DNA of 32,586 nucleotides from NCBI GenBank assembly GCA_026129165.1, contig JAHCIP010000030.1, positions 1-32,586 of the forward strand, written 5' to 3'. Every line of letters starts with the position of its first letter. The first letter of the stretch is position 1. The DNA comes from Anaerolineae bacterium (lineage in GTDB: Bacteria; Chloroflexota; Anaerolineae; Epilineales; JAHCIE01). Shown piece after piece: positions 1 to 7,331 of the stretch. Under the pieces are notes generated by a model that saw only the letters and a list, made by a program, of their open reading frames with translations, was not told the origin of the DNA and did not search any database. A program made the translations under genes and the position numbers.

Positions 1-173
1 ACCTCGTGGCTCAGCCCCAGCCGTTCCAACTCCAGGCGAAGGCGGGTCATGCACTCGGTGTAGTGGGCGCCGGGTGGGTTCTCGCTGGCGATACGGATGA
101 GGTCATCGCTGAGGGCGACGATGCTGTGCTTGTGGCCCTCGAGAGCAGCCTGCAGGGCGGCCTGCAATTCCAT
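1..173 (-). CDS. M20 family metallopeptidase/deacylase (ArgE/DapE type), N-terminal part only
   Basis: Only the first 57 codons lie in the window; the gene runs off the left edge. The start ATG (complement of 171-173) has AGGAGATAAGGGA just upstream, a good ribosome binding site. The segment DLIRIASENPPG followed by an amphipathic helix ending ELERLGL matches the N-terminal pattern of M20 zinc peptidases and deacylases (acetylornithine deacetylase, succinyl-diaminopimelate desuccinylase, carboxypeptidase G2 relatives). In that family, metal ligands come later, so neither substrate nor activity can be judged here. It starts 38 bp after the membrane protein at 212-781 and is probably the last visible gene of the operon that begins with the toxin-antitoxin pair. 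Confidence 0.7.
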   Translation of the reverse strand, partial: MELQAALQAALEGHKHSIVALSDDLIRIASENPPGAHYTECMTRLRLELERLGLSHE

Positions 174-211
174 TCCCTTATCTCCTGTTCGTGTCTATAT
201 GAGGGCAATCG

Positions 212-781
212 TCAGCGGGTGTCGTCGGGGGCCTCGCTCTCGATGGCGGCGACGATGTCGTGGGGCAGCGAGGCGAGGATGGTCTGGATGGTGTCCAGGA
301 GGAGGAGCATGAGCATCATCACGACGCCGACCAGCACGCTGACGAGAACGATCATGACGTAGTAGAGGATGACAATGGCGCTTGTCTGCGGTGGGGCCTC
401 GGCCCGCGCCGATGGGATGATGGTCAGCAGGAGGAGAACCAGGCTGAGGGCCATGCCGGTGATGGACAGACGGGCGGATTGGCGGACCAGATGGAGATAG
501 TGCGAGGGGAGGCGTTCGGCCTGCAACTGGCCCAGGAAGCTGACGCTGGTGAGGATGAGGGCGAGGACCGTGGCGAGGGCGGTAAAGACGGCCGAACCGA
601 GGAATTGGAGGGCACCGCTCATCGCGTGCAACAGGTCGAGCGCCTGGTAGTCGCTGTAGATGCGGCCCAGCGCCTGGATAATCACCAGGGCAATGAACAG
701 CGACACCCCGCCCACCACCAGGATACGCGTCTGGTTGACCTTGTCCGCCTCTTTCGCCCCCTGTGTCTCAGTATCGGGCAT
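212..781 (-). CDS. Integral membrane protein with four predicted helices, function unknown
   Basis: 189 aa from the ATG at 781, chosen because AGGAG lies 8 nt upstream. A longer reading back to 928 would run through the vapC coding region and gives non-membrane, low-quality sequence. After a short charged N-terminus there are four strongly hydrophobic stretches: about residues 20-40 (ILVVGGVSLFIALVIIQ), 52-82, 98-120 and 132-160, the last very rich in Met, Val and Leu (VGVVMMLMLLLL). The C-terminus is acidic and probably cytoplasmic. I do not recognise a family. It lies 37 bp after vapC and 38 bp before the M20 gene on the same strand, so it may be co-transcribed with them. Nothing in the sequence points to a transport or enzyme function. 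Confidence 0.65.
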   Translation of the reverse strand: MPDTETQGAKEADKVNQTRILVVGGVSLFIALVIIQALGRIYSDYQALDLLHAMSGALQFLGSAVFTALATVLALILTSVSFLGQLQAERLPSHYLHLVRQSARLSITGMALSLVLLLLTIIPSARAEAPPQTSAIVILYYVMIVLVSVLVGVVMMLMLLLLDTIQTILASLPHDIVAAIESEAPDDTR

Positions 782-818
782 CACCGCTCCTGACAATACG
801 CTCTGTTTAGACAGGCGC

Positions 819-1238
819 TCACTTCCAGGGATTGAGGAGTTTGACACCGGCAATAGCGAAGTCGGCCTCGTTGCGGGTAACCAGGACAAAGTCGCCTTGC
901 AAAGCCGTCGCGGCGATGAGCGAGTCAATCAGTGGCAGGGATTTGGCGGACTGTTCGAGTCGGGCAACAAGTTTCCCCCATAGCAGAAGCGTGTCGCTAT
1001 CGAGCGGAACCAAACGACCCTTGAACTGCGCCTGGACATCATTGTCAAGCCACTCTTGCATCGCCGTGCGACGTGGACCATCCCCAAGCTTGGAGATGCC
1101 TTTCTGGAGTTCGCCGAGCGTGATAACGCTCAGGTAAACGGTTTTCGCATTCACCTGATTAAGCCAGTTAACGACCTGCGGGTTAGGCTGCTTCTTGCGA
1201 TACTCGGAAATCACATTGGTATCGAGAAGATACTTCAT
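819..1238 (-). CDS. vapC: PIN-domain toxin, VapC type (putative ribonuclease)
   Basis: 139 aa, normal length for VapC. The acidic residues that bind the metal in PIN nucleases are all present: D6 in LLDTNV, E43 in TLGELQKG, D105 in LIDSLIAA and D126 in TRNEADF. Known members of the family are Mg2+-dependent endoribonucleases that cut tRNA or rRNA and are held inactive by the partner antitoxin. The gene starts 9 bp after the antitoxin stop (1248), the usual antitoxin-first layout. Its sequence (MKYLLDTNVISEYRKKQPNP) is close to the FitB/VapC branch of type II plasmid or chromosomal systems. No frameshift or missing catalytic residue is seen, so the module should be functional. Confidence 0.9.
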   Translation of the reverse strand: MKYLLDTNVISEYRKKQPNPQVVNWLNQVNAKTVYLSVITLGELQKGISKLGDGPRRTAMQEWLDNDVQAQFKGRLVPLDSDTLLLWGKLVARLEQSAKSLPLIDSLIAATALQGDFVLVTRNEADFAIAGVKLLNPWK

Positions 1239-1247
1239 AACTTTACA

Positions 1248-1502
1248 CTAAAACTCGATACGTGTTTCGAGAGGGGTTTGGTCGCGTTCGAGGTCCAACT
1301 CTTCCAGCCCCGCGAGGGGAGATAAGCGGAAGAACTCGCCGAGAGACTGGCGCTGCTTCATCCGCCGGTACTCCTGCATCGAGATGACAACGGCCACCTC
1401 ATGGCCATTCTTGGCTACGACTTGGGGACCATGTTCCAGGGCTTCATCTACGACCTCGGTGAATTGGCTATCCTCCTCCGTCAGTTGCCATACTCGTTCC
1501 AT
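1248..1502 (-). CDS. Phd/YefM-family antitoxin
   Basis: 84 aa. The N-terminal half (MERVWQLTEEDSQFTEVVDEAL, then GPQVVAKNGHEVAVVISMQEYRRM) follows the Phd/YefM pattern: a DNA-binding and dimerising N-domain with the hallmark of hydrophobic strands ending VVIS-EY. The acidic C-terminal tail would wrap the toxin. The start is supported by AAGGAGG 7 nt upstream. It precedes vapC and presumably represses its own promoter, with toxin as co-repressor, as known for this family. A promoter with a small palindrome over the -10 box lies about 50 bp upstream (see 1550-1602). Confidence 0.88.
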   Translation of the reverse strand: MERVWQLTEEDSQFTEVVDEALEHGPQVVAKNGHEVAVVISMQEYRRMKQRQSLGEFFRLSPLAGLEELDLERDQTPLETRIEF

Positions 1503-1558
1503 CCTCTTGCCTCCTTACAGGGTCACGCTATTGTCTTTGCCACCACCAGTCTAACTAG

Positions 1559-1587
1559 ATTGTAGCTTACGCCCGCCCTGGCGTCAA
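1559..1587 (-). promoter_or_regulatory. Sigma70-like promoter of the toxin-antitoxin operon
   Basis: On the minus strand TTGACG (complement of 1582-1587) is followed after 17 bp by TACAAT (complement of 1559-1564), each one base from consensus. The expected transcript start lies roughly 45-50 nt before the antitoxin ATG. The sequence TCTAACTAGA (1550-1559), with arms TCTA/TAGA, touches the -10 box, and the perfect 10-bp palindrome GTGACGTCAC (1593-1602) lies just before the -35 box. Either could be the antitoxin operator; which one is inference. Confidence 0.6.
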
Positions 1588-1602
1588 TCGTCGTGACGTC
1601 AC

Positions 1603-3144
1603 CTACGGCCCCCGGTCTACCGTGTAGCGCAGGTAGACGCGGTAGTCGTAGGGGCCGATGGCGGTTTCCATCTCACCGCCAGGCAGACAGGCCGCTACCG
1701 CATTGCGCTGTTCCGGGTTGTCGGGGTCTACGTAGACCGCCACCGGGCCGGGGCGGCCTCGCGCTTGCTCGCAGACCTCACGCGGCTCCCAGGTGAAGAC
1801 GATGGGGGGTAGACCGCGCAGAGCATACTGGATGGCCTCACGCTCCGGCATATCCCACTCGTCCCAGCAGCAGCCGAGAACAAACATCTGGCTGCCGGGC
1901 GGCTGGCGGAGAATGTCCAGGGCGATGAGGCGGCCAAAGGCGGTATTGTGGGCGGGGAGATGCGAGGCGTAGGCGACAAAGTAGCGCTCGTAGTTGAGGG
2001 CCAACAGCACGACCAGGAGGACGGCCAGTACGCCTCGGCTCAGCCAGACGGGGACGCGCTGGCGTAGGAGGTGGTCAAAGGTCCATAACCCGACGGCCAC
2101 CAGCAGGTAGGCAAAGGGCAGACTGGCGATGGTGCGCGACGCCGAGGGCACTTCTATGTCCACGATGCCGGGCCAGGCCGACGGCAGGACCAGAATCACC
2201 AGGGGCAGCAAGATCAGAGCCGCGTACTTCCGTAGGGGGCGGAGAGCCAGACTTACCAGACCGACGACCATAAATACGCCACTGACGGAGTCGAGGTGGG
2301 GTTGAAAGGGGATGTTACTGCGGAAGACATGGTCGCCCGTGCCGTGGTACATCAGGGCCGTCTTGCCCAGGTTGCGCAGGAACACCTGGATGAACGTCGT
2401 CCAGTCCAGGCCGCCCGCGCCGAAGAGCTTGGCCCCCAGGTAGCCCGTGCGGAAGTTGTCCTGGTTGTTCAGGACGATGAGGGCGAACAATAGGCCGCCG
2501 AGGGCCATCGGCAGCAGGGCGTAGACGACATAGCGGATGTGGTCGCGCCAGGGGCGCTGGAGGTAAAGCAGCAGGAGGAGGAGGCACAGCGGCGGCAGCA
2601 GCGTGGTGTGCGGCGCGGCGAACAGCCCCAGCGTGGCGACGCTGGCGGAGGCGAGGGCCGAGCGCGCCGTGTTGTGGCGGGTGAAGCGCACGACCCCGTA
2701 GACCATGCCCACCGTCAGCAAGGGGATGATCATCAGGTAGTCGCCCAGGCGCGAGAAGATCAGCAGCGCCGAGCCGACCGCGCTGACATAGCCCACCAAG
2801 AGCGCCAACGACCGCCCGGCCAGGTCATAGGCCATCAGCATGGTGAGGGCGATGACGGCCAGGCTGGTCAGAGCCGAGAGAAGCTTGTAGGTGGGGTAGC
2901 TGGGGCCGAACAGGAGGACCAGCGGGGCGACAAGGTAGTGATACAGCGGGCCTTGCGCGCTGTTGAAGCGATAGGGCCACTGGCCCGCCAGGATTTGCGC
3001 GACCCTCTCTTGCACCGCCGAAATGTCGCTGTACCACTCGCCGGGTAGCGTGTCCAACTGATAGAGGCGGAGGACGAGGGCCACAGCCAGACAGTAGGCG
3101 ATGTCGGCCCATCGCGTCCACCCTCCGGTCGTGCGCTCAGCCAT
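1603..3144 (-). CDS. GT-C fold membrane glycosyltransferase (GT39/PMT/ArnT-like)
   Basis: 513 aa with about ten to twelve hydrophobic helices. The layout is that of GT-C glycosyltransferases that use polyprenyl-phosphate sugars: a short N-terminus, helix 1 ending VLRLYQLDTLPGEWYSD, then an extramembrane loop with D40 and E46 (SDISAVQERV), where the family keeps its catalytic acidic residues. Multiple helices follow, then a soluble C-terminal domain of about 110 residues (CCWDEWDMPEREAIQYAL onward) outside the membrane. It likely transfers a sugar to a protein or lipid at the outer face of the membrane; donor and acceptor cannot be read. It starts 12 bp after the EcfT stop with a weak ribosome binding site, so it is probably translated from the ECF operon message. 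Glycosylation of the exported proteins encoded further right is an idea only. Confidence 0.75.
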   Translation of the reverse strand: MAERTTGGWTRWADIAYCLAVALVLRLYQLDTLPGEWYSDISAVQERVAQILAGQWPYRFNSAQGPLYHYLVAPLVLLFGPSYPTYKLLSALTSLAVIALTMLMAYDLAGRSLALLVGYVSAVGSALLIFSRLGDYLMIIPLLTVGMVYGVVRFTRHNTARSALASASVATLGLFAAPHTTLLPPLCLLLLLLYLQRPWRDHIRYVVYALLPMALGGLLFALIVLNNQDNFRTGYLGAKLFGAGGLDWTTFIQVFLRNLGKTALMYHGTGDHVFRSNIPFQPHLDSVSGVFMVVGLVSLALRPLRKYAALILLPLVILVLPSAWPGIVDIEVPSASRTIASLPFAYLLVAVGLWTFDHLLRQRVPVWLSRGVLAVLLVVLLALNYERYFVAYASHLPAHNTAFGRLIALDILRQPPGSQMFVLGCCWDEWDMPEREAIQYALRGLPPIVFTWEPREVCEQARGRPGPVAVYVDPDNPEQRNAVAACLPGGEMETAIGPYDYRVYLRYTVDRGP

Positions 3145-3156
3145 ACATGTGACGGC

Positions 3157-4029
3157 TCAGGCGAACCACTCGGCGGGGAACCAGTAGCTGCCGTAGGACG
3201 TGAACCAGCGCAGGCCGAGACAGGTCAGGAGCACGAGCACGGCCAGGCCCAGCACAACATAGTCCGCTGTCTTGAGGTGGAGGGTGTCAGCTTCTGACCA
3301 GGTGCGCCGTCCCACGCCGAAGGCCCGGAGTTCCATGGCCTCGACCACCTCCTCGCCCCCCGCGATGGCGTGGATGGTCACCGGGACCATGAGCGGCGCG
3401 GCCCGTCGAATCATGTTGATGATGCCGGCCGCTTTGGCCTCCAACTCATAGCCCCGCGCCCGCTGCGCGTCCACGGTGATGAAGAAGTCGCGGGCGATGG
3501 TCGGGACGTAACGCATGGCCAGGTCTAGCGCGAAGGCGACGCCGTCGGACAGCCCTAGCTTGCGGAAGGCCACGCCGTACAGGTAAGGGCTGGTGGTGAA
3601 CGAGAAGGGGAGAATCATCGCCATAATTGCCAGCGGCCGCAGCATCCGAGCGAAGCCCAGGAAGACCGTCTCCCAGGCAATAACCTTCTGAAACGTGCCA
3701 ATGATGGGCAGGGTGATGGGCGGCAGGGTCAGCAGAGGATGGAGGGTCGTCACCTGGGCGGGCGGCTGGCCAAACAGGATGGTGCTGAAGCCGCCCACCA
3801 GGAAGATGGCGAAGAACAGGACAAAGGCCCAGGCGCGCCACAGCGTGCGCCAGGGCAGCCGCGCCAGCAGATAGTAGGCCAGGCTCAGTGCGAATAAGGC
3901 TAGCAGCAGCCGCGCGTCGTCCAGGATGATGGTACACACGACGACCAGGAGAAACGCGATGAGTTTGGTGCGCGGGTCGAGCCGATGCACAAAGCTCTGG
4001 CCGGGGATGTACTGGAAGGAGGCAAACAT
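3157..4029 (-). CDS. ecfT: ECF transporter T component (EcfT, CbiQ-like)
   Basis: 290 aa, near the normal size. The N-terminus FQYIPGQSFVHRLDPRTKL is the classic EcfT opening. Hydrophobic helices occupy about residues 24-60 and 68-90, with further helices to about 165. Two cytoplasmic coupling motifs that contact the ATPases are visible: AQRARGYELEAKAAG (first ARG motif) and AMELRAFGVGRRT, where the second motif reads LRAFG. A final helix (ADYVVLGLAVLVLLTCLGL) is followed by a short tail. EcfT links the ATPase pair to the substrate-binding S component in the membrane. It follows the S gene after a 58-bp gap that holds a perfect 15-bp hairpin, and it is followed at 12 bp by the GT-C gene. Confidence 0.92.
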   Translation of the reverse strand: MFASFQYIPGQSFVHRLDPRTKLIAFLLVVVCTIILDDARLLLALFALSLAYYLLARLPWRTLWRAWAFVLFFAIFLVGGFSTILFGQPPAQVTTLHPLLTLPPITLPIIGTFQKVIAWETVFLGFARMLRPLAIMAMILPFSFTTSPYLYGVAFRKLGLSDGVAFALDLAMRYVPTIARDFFITVDAQRARGYELEAKAAGIINMIRRAAPLMVPVTIHAIAGGEEVVEAMELRAFGVGRRTWSEADTLHLKTADYVVLGLAVLVLLTCLGLRWFTSYGSYWFPAEWFA

Positions 4030-4045
4030 AAGCAGGCTCGGTTGA

Positions 4046-4078
4046 AGACCCTAAAGGTCTTAGAGACCTTTAGGGTCT
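4046..4078. repeat. Perfect 15-bp inverted repeat between the S and T genes (attenuator or dispersed palindrome)
   Basis: AGACCCTAAAGGTCT (4046-4060) and AGACCTTTAGGGTCT (4064-4078) are exact reverse complements around a 3-nt TAG loop. It fills most of the 58 bp between the S-component stop and the ecfT start. In RNA this gives a very stable stem without a clear U-run, so it could slow transcription, protect the upstream message, or be a copy of a dispersed palindromic element. It shares the AGACC...GGTCT ends with the hairpin at 26637-26669. Confidence 0.8.
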
Positions 4079-4087
4079 CGTTGTCGG

Positions 4088-4669
4088 CTAGCGCCCAGAG
4101 CGGGCGCGATACGCATTCCAGGCGGCGAGCAGGATGGGAACGAGGATAGCGCCGTTGACCGAGTTGGATACGGCGGCCGGCAGCCACAGCGTGGCGAAGG
4201 CGGCCCCGAAGTCCATCTCACGCATGACAAATGGATTAATCAGGAGAGCCGGGAAGGCCATGCCCACTAGCGAGGCGACAATGGCTGTGACGGCGGCGAT
4301 GACATAACTGCGCTGAGCACGCGCGAGGGAGATACCGACGAGGGGCAGCAGGCCGGGGAGCAGGCCCATCAGTCCGTTGCCCACGTCCCAGTGCCAGTAG
4401 AAGCCGTAGCCGGACAGCAGGTCACCCAGGACGTTGCCGAAGAAGCCCGTGAAGAAGCCCACCAGCGGGCCGAAGACGATGCCCATGAACATGGGGATGG
4501 CGACGGGCGGCCGGAACGAGACGAGGTTGGTGCCGGGCAGTTGCAGGTTGTTGAAGACCCAGTTCAGCACGCCGTACAGGGCCGCGCCGATGGCGGAGTA
4601 GACAATCTCGCGGGTGCCGAAGGCCCAGAGATTCTCCTTTGGTTGTGCGCGCATACTCGTGGTTGCCAT
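4088..4669 (-). CDS. ECF transporter S component (UPF0397/COG4720-like substrate-binding membrane protein)
   Basis: 193 aa. After a 17-residue charged start come REIVYSAIGAALYGVLNWVF, then RPPVAIPMFMGIVFGPLVGF and FTGFFGNVLGDLLSGYGFYW, then further helices, a six-helix S-component pattern. The REIVxxAIGAALYG start and FGPLxGFxxGFxGxxLxD block resemble the COG4720/UPF0397 group, whose members have been linked to riboflavin-, queuosine- or methionine-related vitamins or precursors; this similarity is from memory. The start has AAGGAGGAAGCA directly upstream, one of the best ribosome binding sites in the window. It binds the transported molecule and decides specificity. Neighbouring SAM-cleaving and nucleosidase genes hint at a SAM/methionine/purine-type substrate, not proven. 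Confidence 0.82.
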   Translation of the reverse strand: MATTSMRAQPKENLWAFGTREIVYSAIGAALYGVLNWVFNNLQLPGTNLVSFRPPVAIPMFMGIVFGPLVGFFTGFFGNVLGDLLSGYGFYWHWDVGNGLMGLLPGLLPLVGISLARAQRSYVIAAVTAIVASLVGMAFPALLINPFVMREMDFGAAFATLWLPAAVSNSVNGAILVPILLAAWNAYRARSGR

Positions 4670-4776
4670 TGCTTCCTCCTTGGGATGCCGGCGATAAATA
4701 GTCCATGAGTCCTTGGGATCTGATGAATCTTGAATCTAATGAAGTTGGTTCGTCGGTAGCGAGCGCCTCCTTTCCC

Positions 4777-6429
4777 CTACCCCACCCTCTGCGCCAGCGC
4801 CTCGACGCGCATGAAGCGGCCGGTGTGAGGTAGGGCGCGCAAGTTCTCCTCCAGCAGCGAAGTCCTCACGAGACGGCACCGGTCGAGTAGGGCCTGGTCG
4901 CGCAGTACCTCGTGTGGCGGGCCGTCGGCGGCGATGGTGTGGTCGGCCAGCAGGACGACCCGCGACGCATAGCTAATCGCCAGGTCGAGGTCGTGGGTGA
5001 TGAACAGCAGCACGTCGAAGTGGGAGGCGATATCGGTGTGCATGTCGTCGGCGCCGCCCACACCGGTCAGGCTGTCCATAAACGACATATACGTGCCGAA
5101 ATCCTGGCCGGCCGTCGGCTCGTCCAGCGCCAGAATCTTGGAGCGCATGGCGACGACGCAGGCGATGGTCACGCGCTTCTGCTGGCCGAAGGACAGCGAC
5201 AGCGGCGAGTAGTCCTCCAACCCGACCAGCTTGAGCATCGCTACCGCCTCCGCGCTGAACTGCTGCGCCTCGGTCTCGGTGTAGCCCAGGTTGCGCGGCC
5301 CGAAGGCAAGCTCTTCTTTGACCGTCGGCGCGAAGAGCATGTGCGACGGGCTCTGGAAGCAGTAGCCGACCGTCTTCGCCACCTGCGCCACCGACAGGTC
5401 GCGCGTGTCGCGTCCCTCGATGAGCACGCGGCCTCGGCGTGGCTTGATCAGACCAATGGCGTGCTTGACCAGGGTGCTCTTGCCCGCGCCGTTGGAACCC
5501 AGCAGGGCGACCCGCTCCCCGGCCCGAATCTCCAGGTTGATGTCGCGCAGCACATCCGGGCCGTCGCCATAGTGGAACGAGACATTCTGGAAGGCGACGA
5601 GCGGCGGCGCGTTGGGAGTGGGGGCAGCGGGTGGAACTGAGGCAAGGTCGCGGCCGCCCTGGACCTGGATACGGCGGATGACGGCGGGCGTGGGCAGCTT
5701 CACCTGCCGCCAGTCCACCACGTCGGCCAGCCCGTTCGGGTCGCCCAGGTAATGGACCTGCCCAGCCTTGAGGTAGAGCACGCGGTCGGGCCGGGCGGCC
5801 AGGGCATCCTCGACGCGGTGCTCCACCAGCACCACCGTCTTGCCCTCGTCGGCCAGCTGACGGAACAGAAGCAGCGCCTCGCGGGCCGACGCCGCGTCTA
5901 GCGACGACACCGGCTCATCGAGCAGCAGGATGGACGGCTCCATTGCCAGCAGCCCGGCCAGGGCGACCTTCTGCTTCTCGCCGCCCGACAGGGCAAAGGT
6001 ATCGCGGTCGCGCAGCTCGCTCAACCCCAGGCGGGCCAGCGTCCCCGCCACGCGGGCCTTGATTTCCCTGGCGGGGAGGCCCAGGTTTTCGAGGCCGAAG
6101 GCGACCTCGGACTTGACGTGCGCGCCGAGAATCTGCTTCTCCGGGTCCTGGAGGAGCGTCCCGACTGTCTGCGCCAGCTTCGCCAGAGGGTAATTCTGGA
6201 CCTCCTCACCGTTGACGCGCACCGAGCCAGCCATGTCGCCGCGATAGCTGCGCGGGATGAGGCCGTTGATGCAGCGCAGCAGGGTGGACTTGCCTGACCC
6301 GCTGGCCCCGGCGACGAGCAGCATCTCGCCAGGGCGCAGGCTGAGCGAGAGGCCCTGCAGCGCCCACTCCGTCCGCGCCGCATAGCGGAAGCCTAGATCC
6401 TCAATCACGAGCGGCATATCCACCGCCAT
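4777..6429 (-). CDS. ECF transporter ATPase, two EcfA domains fused (YkoD-like)
   Basis: 550 aa made of two ABC ATPase domains. Domain 1 (about 5-235) has Walker A GASGSGKST (41-49), signature LSGGEKQKVA, Walker B SILLLDEP and a switch histidine in LVEHR. Domain 2 (about 290-530) has Walker A GSNGAGKST near residue 310, Q-loop YCFQSPSH, signature LSFGQQKRV (G to F variant in place of LSGGQ), Walker B KILALDEPTAG and H in FITHDLD. A Pro/Ala-rich linker (VPPAAPTPNAPPL) joins them. I start at 6429 because GGGAGAGG lies about 6 nt upstream; reading back to 6489 would translate the 14-bp tandem repeats. Both sites look able to bind ATP, the second with the altered signature. It powers the S/T pair encoded next in line. 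Confidence 0.93.
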   Translation of the reverse strand: MAVDMPLVIEDLGFRYAARTEWALQGLSLSLRPGEMLLVAGASGSGKSTLLRCINGLIPRSYRGDMAGSVRVNGEEVQNYPLAKLAQTVGTLLQDPEKQILGAHVKSEVAFGLENLGLPAREIKARVAGTLARLGLSELRDRDTFALSGGEKQKVALAGLLAMEPSILLLDEPVSSLDAASAREALLLFRQLADEGKTVVLVEHRVEDALAARPDRVLYLKAGQVHYLGDPNGLADVVDWRQVKLPTPAVIRRIQVQGGRDLASVPPAAPTPNAPPLVAFQNVSFHYGDGPDVLRDINLEIRAGERVALLGSNGAGKSTLVKHAIGLIKPRRGRVLIEGRDTRDLSVAQVAKTVGYCFQSPSHMLFAPTVKEELAFGPRNLGYTETEAQQFSAEAVAMLKLVGLEDYSPLSLSFGQQKRVTIACVVAMRSKILALDEPTAGQDFGTYMSFMDSLTGVGGADDMHTDIASHFDVLLFITHDLDLAISYASRVVLLADHTIAADGPPHEVLRDQALLDRCRLVRTSLLEENLRALPHTGRFMRVEALAQRVG

Positions 6430-6466
6430 CTCAAGCCTCTCCCTATCATCCTGACGGAATTCACAG

Positions 6467-6536
6467 AATACGCAATACGCATTACGCAATACGTATTACG
6501 CAATACGTATTACGCAACACGTATTACGCATCACGA
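6467..6536. repeat. Five tandem 14-bp repeats (unit ATTACGCAATACGT) before the ECF ATPase gene
   Basis: Units start at 6467, 6481, 6495, 6509 and 6523. The second and third are identical; the others differ at a few positions (AATACGCAATACGC, ATTACGCAACACGT, ATTACGCATCACGA). Each junction creates a TACGTA-type palindrome. The array fills most of the 101-bp gap between the SAM hydrolase stop and the ATPase start and overlaps the last codons of the hydrolase. It may bind a regulator, fold in the mRNA, or be a copy of a dispersed repeat. Confidence 0.9.
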
Positions 6537-7331
6537 ATGACCTATCTCCTCCACCTCCACCACATCCCCCTCGTGGGCATTGAGCCGCTGGGCCGCGTTG
6601 CCGTTGACCATCGCCACAGCTAGGTTCCCAATGCTGGTGATGTAAGCGATAAGGTGGCCCGGCGGGCGGTCGCCAAAGGTGCGAACGAGTCCGTGAATCC
6701 TGGCCCCCCCGATGCGTACATTCAACTCACCCAGTCCAGCGATGTCCTCTTGAGTGATATTCGTCGCCAGGTTGCCGAAATGGTCTATGCGGCGGACGAC
6801 CCCGCGCAGGCCGTGGGGCGTGCGTTCGGGTTGGGGGATGGTCAGCAGGACCGGGTCCTGGATGGGCGTGCCCAGGTCGGTGAGGGAAACACCGCGCGCC
6901 AGATGGGCAGCGACTGGGGCGAAGACGTCGCGGCCGTGGAATGAGGTGCTGATCTGAGGCCGCCAGTAGCCGGGCTGGTCGAGATGGACGATTTCCACCG
7001 GCTCACCGGCGCGTTGCGCCCGCGCCAGCATCAGCGTCAACAAGCCGTTGTCCGGCCCCACAAACAATTGCGAGCCGAGCCGCGCGGCAATCGGCCGTCG
7101 GGCCGTGCCCACGCCGGGGTCCACGACACCGATATGGATCGTGCCGGGCGGGAAGTAGGGGGCGGAGGCATTAAAGATGTAGGCGCCGGCAGTGATGTTC
7201 TGCGGGGGTACGAGGTGGGTGATGTCCACAATGCTCGTACCCGGCACGATGCCGAGGATGACGCCTTTCATCACGCCCACAAAGCCATCCTGCAAGCCAA
7301 AGTCGGTGAGAATCGTAATGATGGGGGTCAT
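6531..7331 (-). CDS. SAM hydroxide adenosyltransferase (SAM hydrolase, DUF62/COG1912 family)
   Basis: 266 aa, standard length. The family uses an activated water to cleave S-adenosylmethionine into adenosine and methionine, and is related to the fluorinase and chlorinase. The start MTPIITILTDFGLQDGFVG is diagnostic (the D10 region lies in the SAM site). The Asp-Arg-His set of the hydrolase branch is present: D71 in VVDPGVG, R78 in TARRP and H132 in FHGRDVFAP. The two-domain layout continues with RIDHFGNLATNI and ends near VEEIGHS. Its ATG overlaps the stop of the nucleosidase gene (ATGA, 4 nt), so the two are translationally coupled. It lacks the 23-residue insert of true fluorinases as far as I can judge. 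The physiological role of this family is unsettled; here it heads an ECF transporter operon. Confidence 0.9.
   Translation of the reverse strand: MTPIITILTDFGLQDGFVGVMKGVILGIVPGTSIVDITHLVPPQNITAGAYIFNASAPYFPPGTIHIGVVDPGVGTARRPIAARLGSQLFVGPDNGLLTLMLARAQRAGEPVEIVHLDQPGYWRPQISTSFHGRDVFAPVAAHLARGVSLTDLGTPIQDPVLLTIPQPERTPHGLRGVVRRIDHFGNLATNITQEDIAGLGELNVRIGGARIHGLVRTFGDRPPGHLIAYITSIGNLAVAMVNGNAAQRLNAHEGDVVEVEEIGHS

Noticed and set aside
6429..6489. Upstream start for the ECF ATPase (20 more residues)
   Set aside because: The extension translates the tandem repeats and has no ribosome binding site, whereas GGGAGAGG precedes the ATG at 6429.
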